DNA from: Beroe forskalii
Lineage: Eukaryota; Ctenophora; Nuda; Beroida; Beroidae
Direction: 5' to 3'
Assembly (NCBI GenBank): GCA_011033025.1
Contig: WFMF01000184.1
Coordinates: forward strand, 186,001-250,000
Length of the DNA stretch: 64,000 nt
In this document: piece after piece, positions 26,501 through 35,962 of the stretch
Numbering within the stretch: the stretch's first letter is position 1
Layout of the letters: each line of letters starts with the position of its first letter
Notes under the pieces: generated by a model
Database searches by the model: none
What the model saw: only the letters and a program-made list of their open reading frames with translations
Told to the model about the DNA's origin: nothing
Position numbers and translations under genes: made by a program

Positions 26501-29500
26501 GGCTTACTCATAACCAATTGACCCAAGCTCTCCCTCCATTTCATTCCCTTCATTCCTTTTTTTATAAAGCCCTAGCCCCTACATTTGGGTGCGTCGATTA
26601 TTGTTGTTTTTGAGATAATCATGATGGTGGAATGTTTTTGTTGCTTCATCTGTATTCTGGTTCTAAAATGACTCTGGTAGCAGTTTTTGAGAACAAAACT
26701 GAAGTTTCATGGTTGAACCAGTCATATGATACTAGGGCGTTCGGAAATGATTGTCACTTCAGGCATAAAATGAAAAATATGGTCAAATATGTCAAAATTT
26801 CGACATATTCGAGTACAAGGGTCTCTACCAGACTGAATTGCAAATTTTCAGCGTTAACGAAGATTTTTGAGTGGGTCATTTAGCTTGTTTTTGATTGTTT
26901 TCAGGTGCTCTGCTGTATGGCGAATTCTACATCTTCTAGGCCATGTTTTTATGGCCTGATTTCACTATTCAGGACATATTCAGGGCGTTCAGGTCCAAAA
27001 CTAAAGAATAGGATGATTGGTTGACATTCGGGGCAAATTTCTGTACAATTTAACCCTGTATGATTGATACAGATTGGAGCTAAATGTGGCAAATTTAACA
27101 GTTCAGTAACCGATAATGCAGTACACATCTTGCACACACGTTTCTGAAGTAAAGACAATAACTCAAAATCTTAAAAATGGTTGTCCCGTGTACGGAAGGG
27201 TCTGAACTAATAGCCTAACACGATAACCGAAGGTTTTAAGTTATTTAAATGTTGTTTTTCTAGACAAAATCCAGAGCAAAAGTTGCAACTGCCCTATCTG
27301 GAGCAAATCCTTTTTGAGGTGAAAGCACCCTTTAGGATTATTTCATCTCGACGAAAACAGTCCATTTGTTCCGGTTAGCATCCACGTGTGCTGCAACAGC
27401 CTCATTTTGATTCTCTCTCACTTCTTTGGTCCGTTGATAGCACGTTTTCTTTGACAACGAAATTTGTGGTCAGTTTCGTACAGCGGAGCAAATAATTAGA
27501 AATTTGAATCTGCTGTAGAATGGGCTAAGAAAACTTAGTTATCGGTAAAACCCGATTATCTTAATCCAAAAATGTCTGAAAAACCGAATATCACATCAAA
27601 AGTTATTCCCGGCAGCCGTTTCTCCAGAAAATTCCAAGTGACATTCTTTTCCGAACGCACTATTATTTTAGCACGTCATGCTTTTCCAAGTGAAGTTGGA
27701 GGTGATTCTTTATCTTTACCTACAATCTTTCGAAATAGAGGGTATTCCAGCTTGTTTTATAGCTCTGAAAACCCTAACAGTATCCGAAAACTTTGATTGG
27801 GCCCAAGTCAAAAAGCATAGAATCAAAATTTCGGATTTTGATCGCGTGACTTAGATCGCATGATCATGAAAATTAATAAAATGCGTTTTTAATGTTTACA
27901 TATTATGAACTTTAGATACTGCAATCGTTTTGTCAAAAATATATAAAAATTAATTTGCGACCTGATAGTGATGAAGTTAAATTTTCCATTTCGGCTAAGG
28001 GACGAGAACTAAAATGCTTAATATGGTCACGTGACTAGCTAAGAATTGCCCTAAAATCGCCACTTTAATGATTCCACTCGAAACTTTTGGATCTTTATCA
28101 AGGTTTCATAACCATTTAACACTTAGGTGTGTTGGTAAAAGTACCTACGTCCTAACCCCTTACAGGATTTATGGGTGACTACACCATGTTCGAAGTTTTG
28201 TGACCATCTTTGTAGCTTGCACAGGTCATTACACATTGAAAAAGTAAGTTTCAATTCATGTGAGCACTCGCCATACGAAAGCACTAGGTATTCGTAAGAG
28301 TGAGATATTACAGAATACCTTAGTACCAGAAGTATAGGCGACTAATACCTAATTAAGGCGCAAGATATTAAGGCGACAAGATATTAAGGCGATTTTTTCC
28401 TGGAGTTTAAATTGAAGTTTTTTTTTTCGAAAATAAACGATTTTTCCATTTAAAATGGCTATAAAATGAATTTAAAATTGAACAAAAATGCAAAAAATCT
28501 TGTTACAGTGGGCATTCAAAATACAGTACATCAGATCCTGAGCTTTTCAAACGGGTCAATCAACATTCCAGAGTCAATACCGGCATCTTTACATCGTGCG
28601 ATAGCGTTAGTGATACCAGAAGTTGCACTGGCTATTAAGTTATTTATCATGTTGCTAAATTGAAAAAGTCGATTGTGGAGGAAAAATAACTGAAAATAAA
28701 ATATCTTATTAAGAAATTAAGACGACCAGATATTTAGACGACCAGATATTAAGGCGATTTTTCCAAAATCGCCTTAATTTCTTGTCGCCTATATTTCTGG
28801 TACTATAAGGTTTTTTATAAGGTATGTTCATTGTACAAACAAAATTGCGAAATGTTTACAGAATGTCTGGTGGCCAGGTAGCTCAGTCAGTCATTAATAA
28901 GCGTCGGATTTAGCAATCGAGAAGTTGCTGTTCCCCGCCCATTCTAATTTTGTGCTAACGTGCGTGTTATTTGGCTCCAAAATGTATTGCATTATCTAAT
29001 TAATGTGTGATCAGGCAGAAAATTAAATTTTGGAGATGAATTTCCCGCAGTTTACGGGGAAAAGTAAATATTTCACACTCTGATACTACGAAATCAGTAG
29101 ATATCGACGTATTTTAGTACCAAGGTACCAACTGATTTTTCAAATTCCAGCTGATGACCACGTATTTTAGTACCCAGGTACTAAACGACATTCGAGGGAA
29201 AAATAGACCCACCCACCGGCCCTGTGTCTGCAACTTAGTACCCGAATCTCCCCCGGACAGGTATAGACTATAGAGTATAGAGACTACGTTCGCAAATGTA
29301 CACAGTAATTACAATGTACTGATTGGTATTTGGTGTTCGTTATTGTGCATGTGTACATTTGCTAAATAGTAAATTCAGCAAATTATATACACATGCACAA
29401 ATACAGTAAATGGGTCAGCTAAAACAGGGTAAATGAAAGTTGTTAATAAACAGGGTAAACAGTTTAAAAGCATGTTGAATTAAGTTTTGTAACATTCGGT

Positions 29501-29790
29501 AATTCAGCGTGTCGGAATCCAAATATCAAAATTAAAGATGAACTTTCAAAAACTGGATATGAACTTTTGAAAACTACTGATGGACTTTTGAAAACTCCAT
29601 CAATGAACTTAGGTAAAGTTGAACTTACCTGAGGGGAGTAGGACATAGCGTTGGAGCTGAAGGAAGCATCATCCACATCTGAAGCTCTTTGTGGATTAAC
29701 TAGATTCTGTTCAACAGACATTGCAGCTGAGTGTATGGACGTCGAAGGACTTGATTCTTGAAACCTTTCACTTGATGAAGGTCCAGCCAT
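11516..29790 (-). CDS. DUF6589-family protein, 17-exon gene model
   Basis: Exons: 29790-29629, 26030-25977, 25780-25667, 21855-21729, 21370-21065, 20716-20556, 20209-20056, 19750-19422, 18973-18857, 18220-18200, 17535-17419, 16759-16673, 16455-16286, 16026-15826, 15139-15069, 14221-14060, 12039-11516. All junctions are GT-AG, phases match throughout, and the total is 2,877 nt (958 codons plus TAA). Marks in order: basic/coiled N-terminus (73-152), helical region (153-308), GDNYDKSIK (360-368), KYSEDL then VPLGCYNKYEQK (470-481), GDE (513-515), DWHAK (545-549), a C-x4-C-x12-H-x4-H zinc finger (668-691), FNYQ, DGDR, YAF and WNR (780-782), and an acidic C-terminus. This order fits proteins annotated DUF6589 in animals and fungi; that name is from memory. 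Function is unknown; an ancient transposon origin is possible. The first exon and the end of exon 3 are the least certain. Confidence 0.78.
12670..12841. mobile_element. foldback MITE copy 1 (TA target duplication)
   Basis: Ends are CGCTAAGCTAAC and, reversed, CGCTGATCTAAC; flanks are TA (12668-12669 and 12842-12843). The body holds three short hairpins of the form CGAGG-loop-CCGAGTG. It lies in the last intron of the DUF6589-like gene and is homologous, in the same orientation, to 13645-13825. Confidence 0.72.
13440..13572. repeat. three consecutive hairpins
   Basis: A cluster of inverted repeats: ATTTAGAG...CTCTAAAT enclosing CACTCGGC and GCCTCG words; ATTTAAATGTC...GACATTTAAAT; and TATAGAGCCCTGC, a 4-nt loop, then GCAGGGCTCTATA. 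They sit between the two foldback MITEs, so the whole interval may be one composite element. Confidence 0.6.
13645..13825. mobile_element. foldback MITE copy 2 (TA target duplication)
   Basis: Ends CGCTAATCTAAC and, reversed, CGCTAATCTAAC are a perfect inverted pair, flanked by TA (13643-13644, 13826-13827). Three CGAGG...CCGAGTG hairpins are inside, two of them with the GGCGAAGCC core. Sister of 12670-12841. Confidence 0.75.
14568..14700 (-). repeat. isolated inverted copy of the 60.0-kb GGCCACGCCC repeat unit
   Basis: The reverse complement contains TTGCTTATGGTGAATAAAAA, GAGAATTTTGTCCGCAATA, TTGGGTCAC and GGCCACGCCCTTTTT, in the same order as the ~133-bp tandem units at 60010-60475. It lies in intron 15 of the DUF6589-like gene. 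Confidence 0.6.
15069..16759 (-). CDS. exons 12-15 of the DUF6589-like gene, with zinc finger
   Basis: Exon 12 (16759-16673) encodes RMFQLIHKDT and EKGTFTG, matching the family's 'W..ly...s....GTl' region. Exon 13 (16455-16286) is a basic helical piece ending LEVARL in phase 2. Exon 14 (16026-15826) contains the C2H2-like finger (CPSRSC ... HIGRQH). Exon 15 (15139-15069) encodes FNYQRMVLFGGLL and FEDAIKE, which runs into DGDRIV of exon 16. Donors TCGTAAGT and GAAGTACGT give phase 2 exactly where the next acceptor needs one base. Confidence 0.72.
17419..18220 (-). CDS. 21-nt micro-exon and DWH exon of the DUF6589-like gene
   Basis: Exon 10 (18220-18200) is 21 nt between TTCTTTCAG and GTACGA and encodes IIIDGDE. 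Exon 11 (17535-17419) begins LTKSRY and ends with DWHAKIVYLQ at CAA|GTGAGT. Joined they read GDE-LTKS, where family members usually have GDQ-LT. Both exons are phase 0. The micro-exon is supported by splice sites and by the motif it completes, but its short length makes it the weakest internal call. Confidence 0.6.
19422..20209 (-). CDS. core exons 7-8 of the DUF6589-like gene (GDN motif)
   Basis: Exon 7 (20209-20056, 51 codons plus one base) opens after CCCAG and ends ATAGTAG|GTAGG. Exon 8 (19750-19422) follows after TTCTCCAG. The split codon regenerates the G of GDNYDK, giving WKIVGDNYDKSIK, the most diagnostic block of the family. Exon 8 ends SHASVT at ACG|GTAATC, although the raw frame continues to a stop at 19332 as intron read-through. 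Exon 7 has no start codon of its own and is easy to miss. Confidence 0.75.
22038..22569. mobile_element. 532-bp TIR element with long arms and TA duplication
   Basis: Left end CCGGGTGTTCACGGCAGTTG pairs with the right end over about 130 bases (up to the AGCTGGGATAGCTAGTCA block), with weaker pairing further in. Flanks are TA (22036-22037 and 22570-22571). Small frames on both strands are mirror translations of the arms. Non-autonomous, in intron 3 of the DUF6589-like gene; Tc1/mariner-like by target site only. Confidence 0.82.
23225..23272. repeat. TG/TATG microsatellite
   Basis: Short run of tgtatg and gtgtg units in intron 3 of the DUF6589-like gene. Confidence 0.6.
25068..25381. mobile_element. 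314-bp PIF/Harbinger-like MITE
   Basis: Ends GGAGCTATCTATAAAGGAC and, reversed, GGGGTCATCCATAAAGGAC, each continuing GTCC, flanked by TTA on both sides (25065-25067, 25382-25384). A 3-bp TTA duplication with G-rich TIR ends fits PIF/Harbinger. The interior repeats GGACGTCYGCATTTG-like words and a long C-run. No protein encoded. Confidence 0.68.
25551..25615. repeat. perfect 65-bp palindrome with 32-bp arms
   Basis: Thirty-two bases starting ATGAAAATTAAAACATTATA are repeated exactly in reverse complement around a single central A. It lies 52 bases past the donor of exon 3 in the DUF6589-like gene. Confidence 0.9.
26074..29255. mobile_element. 3,182-bp TIR element filling intron 1 of the DUF6589-like gene
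   Basis: Terminal repeats of about 38 bp (CGGGGGAGATTC, then GGTACTAAGTTGCAGACACA, then GGGCCG) are inverted at the two ends, with further shared sub-terminal words (GGTACCTGGGTACTAA-like). Flanks are a perfect 7-bp duplication GACAGGT (26067-26073 and 29256-29262). The interior has no transposase frame I recognise and carries a nested TA element at 28318-28822. The right end of this plus-strand interval is about 370 bases from exon 1 and the left end about 44 bases from the exon 2 acceptor. Confidence 0.82.
28318..28822. mobile_element. TA-flanked MITE, copy 1 (nested)
   Basis: Starts CCTTAGTACCAGAAGTATAG and ends with the inverse CTATATTTCTGGTACTA...AAGG, flanked by TA (28316-28317, 28823-28824). 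It is almost identical to 47642-48130 in the same orientation. The right end has a small extra TAAGG-type insert. AAGGCGACAAGATATT words repeat inside both ends. A 65-codon frame at 28466-28663 is preserved with few changes in the other copy, but identity is as high outside it. Confidence 0.85.
29629..29790 (-). CDS. first exon (54 codons) of the DUF6589-like gene
   Basis: ATG at 29790 opens a serine-rich stretch (MAGPSSSERFQESSPSTS) that ends at CCTCAG|GTAAGT, a textbook donor, in phase 0. Upstream in the same frame there is only a TTG codon and then a stop, so the ATG is the best start. Low-complexity Ser/Pro residues suggest a disordered N-terminus. It joins exon 2 (26030-25977) in phase. 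An alternative first exon is the cysteine-rich piece at 30428-30709. Confidence 0.55.
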
Positions 29791-30427
29791 TACGTCACGC
29801 GCGCTGCTTGTCAATCTCTCTTTTCCGGCTGAATAAGTTCATTGTGATATTGTGCAACTTGTCTATTGAATGCTCAAGAAAATCTCTGTTCACGCAATCA
29901 AGTAGGAAAGTAGGAGTTCATGCCGATATTTATAATAGTGCCAAATAATTGATCGTAGCTTTCAGAATCGATATTCGCAAATACCTGTGTTATCTCCCTT
30001 GGTGCTTGCTCCGTGTTTTAAAATGATTGGTCTTGTCTCTTCGACCTGGCATGAATAATTATTGCTATCTAAGTTTCCAAGATATTTGTTGGGCAGCGTT
30101 CGGCTGCATATAAAGATATAACGATAGATTAAATCACGAATGAAAGTGTGCTAACAATAATCGATCTATCACGATATCGAATCTTCATATTTTATTCCAA
30201 ATATACAGCAGTTGCAGTATTATAGTGGTAAATGAACTACAGGCCATAAAAAATTTAGCTATCACCTCCTGGTTACCCCTTACTGACTCCCTTATGCCCT
30301 TACTGACCTGCATTAACTTTCTTCATACAATTACAAAATAATTGGCAGCGAAAATTAAAAATGACACAAGAATAATGATTAAAAATATTCAATTATATGT
30401 TTTACGATAGCAATATTAAAGCATTAC

Positions 30428-30709
30428 CTTATGATGGACTTTAGTCCAAAAAAGAGCGCAAGAGTTACAAATGAAAGCGTCCTGGGTAACAGTTACTTCA
30501 AAAATCGACTTTAGAATCGTCCTGATGCCAATGTCATCTTTAATGTTCTTGCGATTGCCCTTTATATTGGTTTTAGAACACGTCATGCAACTCGTATCAT
30601 CTGAGATATAAGTGCAAAAGTAATTCGATCCGCCCATTTTTTTGTTATAAAATGATGAATTTTGCAAATTCGTGTTATCATAATTTTTTAATGTGGTAAA
30701 AATATTCAT
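30428..30709 (-). CDS. possible alternative first exon with two CxxC pairs
   Basis: 94 codons ending HHK at AAG|GTAATG, phase 0, which fits exon 2 of the DUF6589-like gene but not its serine-rich first exon. It carries CMTC and, about 45 residues later, CNSC, resembling a ZAD-like four-cysteine zinc module that I recall at the N-terminus of several animal DUF6589 proteins. Starts are possible at 30709 or at ATG 30637; an acceptor-like TCTCAG inside could instead make it an internal exon. The spliced product would be 998 residues. Confidence 0.45.
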
Positions 30710-30918
30710 TCTTAGCGAAAAATATCATGGGTCAAAATATCGAAAAATCAAAATGGCCCAATAGTTATGACTCTAGAGATCGTCGCAACAACTTCTAGGG
30801 CCCGTTTAGTGTTTAGGCCATCCATATAATGTAAATACTGCGAATTAGCCTCAGAGACCATTTAGATACTTAATTTCTAAGCATTGAAAGTATTTGCGTA
30901 CTATTTAGAATCGAAATC

Positions 30919-31836
30919 TTATTTATGTTGAGACTTGAGATCTCCAAGCACAGCACTGAGTACACGCATAACAATACCGGACCCCCTACCAAATTCATAA
31001 TTGGGCACTACGCAGTAATAAATTGTATTAAATTGTAAAATCTTGATTCCTTTCAATTCACCTTGTATGTATTTGAACCTGCACAACGATTCTCTGAGCA
31101 TTTCCTTTATTTTTTTAGCATCAGCGGCATCTAAAATTGAACTTGCTACTTGGTAGTCAAAACTTCCACTTCCTGAAACATCGATCATTGTAGTACCGCT
31201 AAAGAATTGAAAACTGCGATCTTCTATCGGACTCAAAACGTACTTAATTACTTGCCAGATAAAGGTTATGAAGTCATCTGAAGGCCAACTGAAATGTAAA
31301 ACAGTGAGCTCAAATATATCTTTAAACTTTTAAATTATGTTCTGTATGAAGATTTTGAATTGATGGAGTCAAACTACACCCTTTACATGTGACAAAAAGG
31401 TGATATTGTTATAATTTTTGACTTCGAATTAGTCGGGAATTTTAGACTAGGTACAGCACCGACAGAACTATTAAACTTGATCTTAAACTATTTCCAAATC
31501 TAACTTTGAAGGTTCCAGGTTTGAACTCATGGCCTAATTAAGCTCAAGAATCTGGCACCTTGGATCGCTAAACTAATCATAAGCGTACTTTCATAATCCT
31601 AGAAATCCTGAATAGAGATGGTATTTCATTAGATTATTACCAAAAGTTTCCACATTGTTTGCCCAGATGTCTTTCAAAACTTCTAATTGCTTATCACCGG
31701 ACAAATCTGTCCATGTTTTCATTATCTTCTCATTTTCTTCACCCTTTTGACGACGACGGAGGAGTTTCTTTTTCAGAACACTGATAAGAAACGTCATAAC
31801 TTTGTCAAACTCACTTTTCAACGATACATTTTGCAC
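30919..31836 (-). CDS. two exons of an unrecognised gene (3' end)
   Basis: A lysine/arginine-rich helical exon (about 31830-31642; VLKKKLLRRRQ, LKDIWANNVETF) ends TTTG|GTAATA in phase 1. An acceptor at CCTTCAG near 31278 restores the frame as DDFITFIWQV and continues to a stop at 30919 (SPIEDRSFQFF, GSGSFDYQVAS, GRGSGIVMRVL). I recognise no family. The upstream exons are not found, and the left edge of the first exon is uncertain because a stop lies just before it. It ends about 200 bases before the cysteine-rich exon, on the same strand. Confidence 0.35.
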
Positions 31837-31839
31837 TTT

Positions 31840-32970
31840 TCACCTCAGAAGAAAAATAAAGGGAAACTTTTGGAGCCAGAAAGTCAGAACACCAACAAAA
31901 TCGACTCAATTCAGAATAATAACTGACTGATGATTACGGATGGTCTATATCAGTTCCAGCTTATCTCCGGTGTCTGGCGGCAATAATTTATGTTACATTG
32001 TAAGAAATATCTTTAGCACTTTGAGACAACGAAGGGCTGCAATTGAAAGATAAAGAATTACAATCAGCTCCATTTGTTTACTGTAACACGAAGCTCCTTG
32101 TACATCACTTATAATCCGCATTGCCTAATTACTGAGTGCCGGATAATTTTCGAGAAAAATGTAACAGCTCGGTTCGCAAATTTAAATGATCTGTTTAACG
32201 GAAGAGTGAAGACTGAAATTTGGAAATCCCAACCCCATTTATTTGTACTGCAATGTATCCTTAAACTTACGACACTGAAATCATATAAATGTTTTCACTT
32301 ATCATTTATCTTCCCGAGTCAATTCCCTTTCTACGGTTGACTGATTTAAGGACATTTTTGATACTTTGAAGTGAATAAACATTATACACCGATGCTGACA
32401 AATTCAAAACTGTACAACTATATAACAGACTACAATTTTCAGAAAGGATTTTGGCCAACGAGAGTCAGCCATGATTTGGGAAGCTAAGATTGGAATCATG
32501 CAGCTTCACCACCTGATCCCCCACAGACTTCTTGAACTTTAATTTAGGATGATTTTTTATGAATTGTAACTAAGTTGTTTGATAATATGATACTATGCGA
32601 AACCTTATCTTATTAATGACCAATTGTTTCTATATTGAGTAATTTTTAATCTTATTGCTGTTATAAAATTTTTAAGTATAACGTTCGTATTTTTTTAAAA
32701 TTTCTATTTGTCATTTAGCACATTTTGTTTTATGCTTTAGGTAATTGTTGATATTTTAATTGTTTAAATGATATTTTAATTGTTTTAATGATAGTTCAAA
32801 AGTTTTGAGTTGAAATTGATTAGATATCTTATTATTTCATTATATGCGGGCTGAAATTTTTGAATAAGTATCGTTGTAATCTAGTGATCATGTGACTTTA
32901 CGATAGATTTAAAACTATACACTGATATATTCATCCAGGCTTGCAATGCAATGATCGTTGCTATTGTTTA
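31840..32970. other. unassigned AT-rich spacer
   Basis: One 88-codon plus-strand frame (32074-32340) has no recognisable motif and no clear splice context. No other gene seen. Confidence 0.35.
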
Positions 32971-32974
32971 TTAA

Positions 32975-34449
32975 AGGTGCATGACGCGAAAAAAACAACT
33001 TTGCTTAAAATAGTAGCAGATCACTAGAGGATCACGCCTATGTATATCTTGCGGCGTGTGCTTAATTGCATCACCCTAATTAGAGCCCCCAAAGATTCCG
33101 CTTTCTGCAGCAATACAGCACCCTGCGCTGCATATCAATATCAATAACAGTACGCTAGCGATACAGCGAGGCTAATTGTATTATAATTACAGTCTTGGTA
33201 CTACGTTTCGCTTTTCACCCGCATAACTATGACATAAATTAATATCATTCGATTCACCAACCAAAAAATTTCAAAAAAACAGATGCTATATGCGACAAAA
33301 TGAACAGTTTAAACAGTAAATTCAATCTATATGGACTGGATCACTGTAGCCAGTGTAAATCTTAGTACTGTGACTGGGCTTTCAGGTCATCAGGTCCCTC
33401 TTCATTATTTTGACCCAGTTTTTCTTGTTTGAGGATCTTTTGGCAGGAATATGTACCGTAAAAGTCTCTCCCAGTATGTGCACTGTATCCCAATTGTCCC
33501 AAGCTCAAGATTGGGACAGGGACAAATGCGACAGACTAAATTGGACAAATGGGACTCAAAAAGTGAATTAGCACTTGGACAATTGGGACAATTGGGACAG
33601 AGAAAAATGTGACCCAAACAGTGAATTGGACAGGGACATTTGGGACAACTAGAGACTAATGGAACTCAAATGGTTGTTGGTGAGCGGCAGTTTGGCACTT
33701 TGACATTCTTAACCACGATCTGTCTGTTTTGAAGCAAAAAGTTACAGTGTAGTGACAGTGTAGCGGCAGTTGCTGCGGTGCAACTGCCACGTTCTTTTCT
33801 ATGATAGGTTTCGAAAGAAAGAAAGCTTAGTTAACGAAGACAACCAAACAAAGACAGCCAAACGTAGGTATTGAGTATAGTAGTATGGAAAAATAATAAA
33901 AAAGCCTCGAATCAATTTTAAAATTACCCTATTTTTTCACTTCTTTGTTTGTCCCAAATGTCCCAAAAGACAGTCCCAAACTCAAAAAGTGACACCCACC
34001 GCTATTACAAGTAAGAGCTGCTATCAACAAAGCAGAACGTAGTGTTGCCAGAACGCTGAGGATTCTTTATTGATGAAACTTTTAATGCATAGTTTAATTC
34101 GTCAATTTAACTATTATTAGGGCAATTAAAAATTTCGAAAAAACCTAATAAAAGTGTGTTAACAAGATTACATGATTAGCCAAAGCGTCTAAGACGAGAA
34201 ATATGTATTTTGCAGCACAACATGACACTAAACACGAAAAGAAACATGGAACGTAATGTAAACAATACATGTGCAGAAGCTAAGGTGCTGTATTGCTGAA
34301 TCCGGAACAAATTAGTTTATCCAATTAGACCGGTAATACATGAAATTTACACGCCCATACTTACCACAAGTTTTTGTTATGATATAAGGATCACATTAAG
34401 CCAATAAAATGTATATGTTAATTTTTCATGATTATCGCGTCATGCACCT
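32975..34449. mobile_element. 1,475-bp TTAA-flanked TIR element
   Basis: Ends AGGTGCATGACGCG and, reversed, AGGTGCATGACGCG are identical, flanked by TTAA (32971-32974 and 34450-34453). Sub-terminal homology continues imperfectly (CAGCAATACAGCACC near 33110 and, inverted, near 34290). Inside, 33470-33650 repeats TTGGGACAAATGGGAC words and 33950-34000 carries their inverse. No transposase. A TTAA duplication fits piggyBac or Kolobok-type elements. Confidence 0.78.
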
Positions 34450-34453
34450 TTAA

Positions 34454-35195
34454 GGTAGGTATCTATATCTTATACTACCTGTCACGAATTCTGTAAACTC
34501 CGTTCCAGATAATTTATGATTAGATTGCTATTGAGACATGGCTATTGAGATTATTTGAAGATATAAATTATATCTACCTTATCGTCCCTTAATCGGCCCT
34601 AAGACCAGAATCAGAGTATAGCAAATTTCAATAGAATTCAACACATTTTTGGGCCAATAAGGTTAATATGGTTTTATTTTGAATTAATGGGTTTAGATAT
34701 CTTAAACCATTTTGCTCTCATTAATTCTTGTTGAAATTTGTATTAAATATGATTACACCGTAGTTGTACGTTGCATCGTGCATTTTGTTTTGATTACTAG
34801 GTGAGAAATACATTTTTTGAAAATGCTTTTACTGAAAATAAAGAACACCTAAAAAGTACCTTGAAATTTTATAATAATGATAAATTAATAATAAATTTCT
34901 CCCGTATTAAGGTACTGTAACCCGATTTCTTCCATCATTTTCTACTGGTATAATTGTGTTTCATCACGACTATATGGAAATAATGTAAATTGAATGCTCC
35001 ATATTGAAAATCTTTGCATTGGAATCGTAAGGGATTGTTAAATAACTGAATAAGTCACGAAATTAGCGTTAACACTATTTTAATTAAAGAAGCATTATTT
35101 GATGGTTTCATTTAGTATCATTTATGAAATAAATACAGCAGTTTCTCATAATGATGTTTGTGTCTAATTGAATACCTACTTATTTTTGAGCCTTC
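34454..35195. other. unassigned spacer
   Basis: AT-rich, no gene, RNA or repeat recognised. Confidence 0.35.
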
Positions 35196-35475
35196 ATATG
35201 ATTTGGGAGGGGGCAACCTCCTCACTTTTGGTGAATATAAAAAATCGCCAATGAGGGGTTGAAATTCAAGGGGTCTTGGGGGGGGGGGGCTTAATTTTGT
35301 TCTTGATTTTTCACCCTTTTGTGAAATGGTAGCTACCATTTTTATGGAATGGTACCTTATTCCCGTGATTTTGACTCTTTTTTGCAAATGGTACCTTTTT
35401 TGTTTCTGAATTTTAGCATCTTTTTTAAATGGACCATTTTTGTTTATGGTTTCTAGCACTTTTTTAAAGGGGTAA
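35196..35475 (+). repeat. poly-G tract plus AAATGGTACC-type short repeats
   Basis: A G-run at about 35278-35289 is followed by about five loose ~36-bp units (tttttgcaaatggtaccttttttgtttctgaatttt). Similar units in the same orientation occupy 39700-40030. Confidence 0.6.
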
Positions 35476-35555
35476 CTATACTATAGAATCGACTTCCAAC
35501 AGCATGCAAAAAATTATGATTTTATGATTTCTCACACTTCACGTTTTAAAATGGT

Positions 35556-35645
35556 GAAATCCCCATGCCTCTACCTCAATTAGTTCGCGAGTTATTGCGG
35601 TTTATAGATATCAGCGCGATGACGTCACTTGGGCAGGACAGGTTG
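35556..35645 (+). repeat. left arm of a distant inverted repeat
   Basis: Begins GTGAAATCCCCATG and continues through GCGCGATGACGTCACTTGGG. The reverse complement of 39545-39630 begins identically and stays alignable with changes, so the two form arms about 4 kb apart. They enclose the satellite and the P2X7-like fragment. Confidence 0.55.
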
Positions 35646-35962
35646 CCGCGCAGCGTTACAATACGTGTGAAATCTATGTGTTGGTGTGAATTCAATGTGC
35701 TAAATCGGGAACAATTGTCGGGATTTTTATTTTTCAGACAATTAGGTTTTAGATTGTATTTTTACCGTTTGCTATTTATATCTCTAGCTATTTTCTCTAG
35801 CCATGATAAGAATTGATATTGTCATGTCTTAGGACGATCATAATAAACTTTTGAGTAATGAAAGTACCTTTATCATCATTAGCAGCAGTTTAAAGATTTC
35901 CAAATAAACTATTTCGTCCATATGCAATATTACTGATACCAACTACTAAATTCGACTACTAT

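Noticed and set aside
28466-28663. 65-codon frame conserved in two places (also 47787-47984)
   Set aside because: It lies inside a TA-flanked MITE and is no more conserved than the rest of the element; too short and featureless to be a transposase.
28868-28945. tRNA-like start GGCCAGGTAGCTCAGTCAG
   Set aside because: A-box-like word only. No acceptor-stem pairing and no proper B-box (GGTTCGANTCC) at the right distance; at most a decayed tRNA-derived SINE piece.
31687-31926. Plus-strand frame opposite the unknown minus-strand exon
   Set aside because: Shadow of the lysine-rich exon, no motif.
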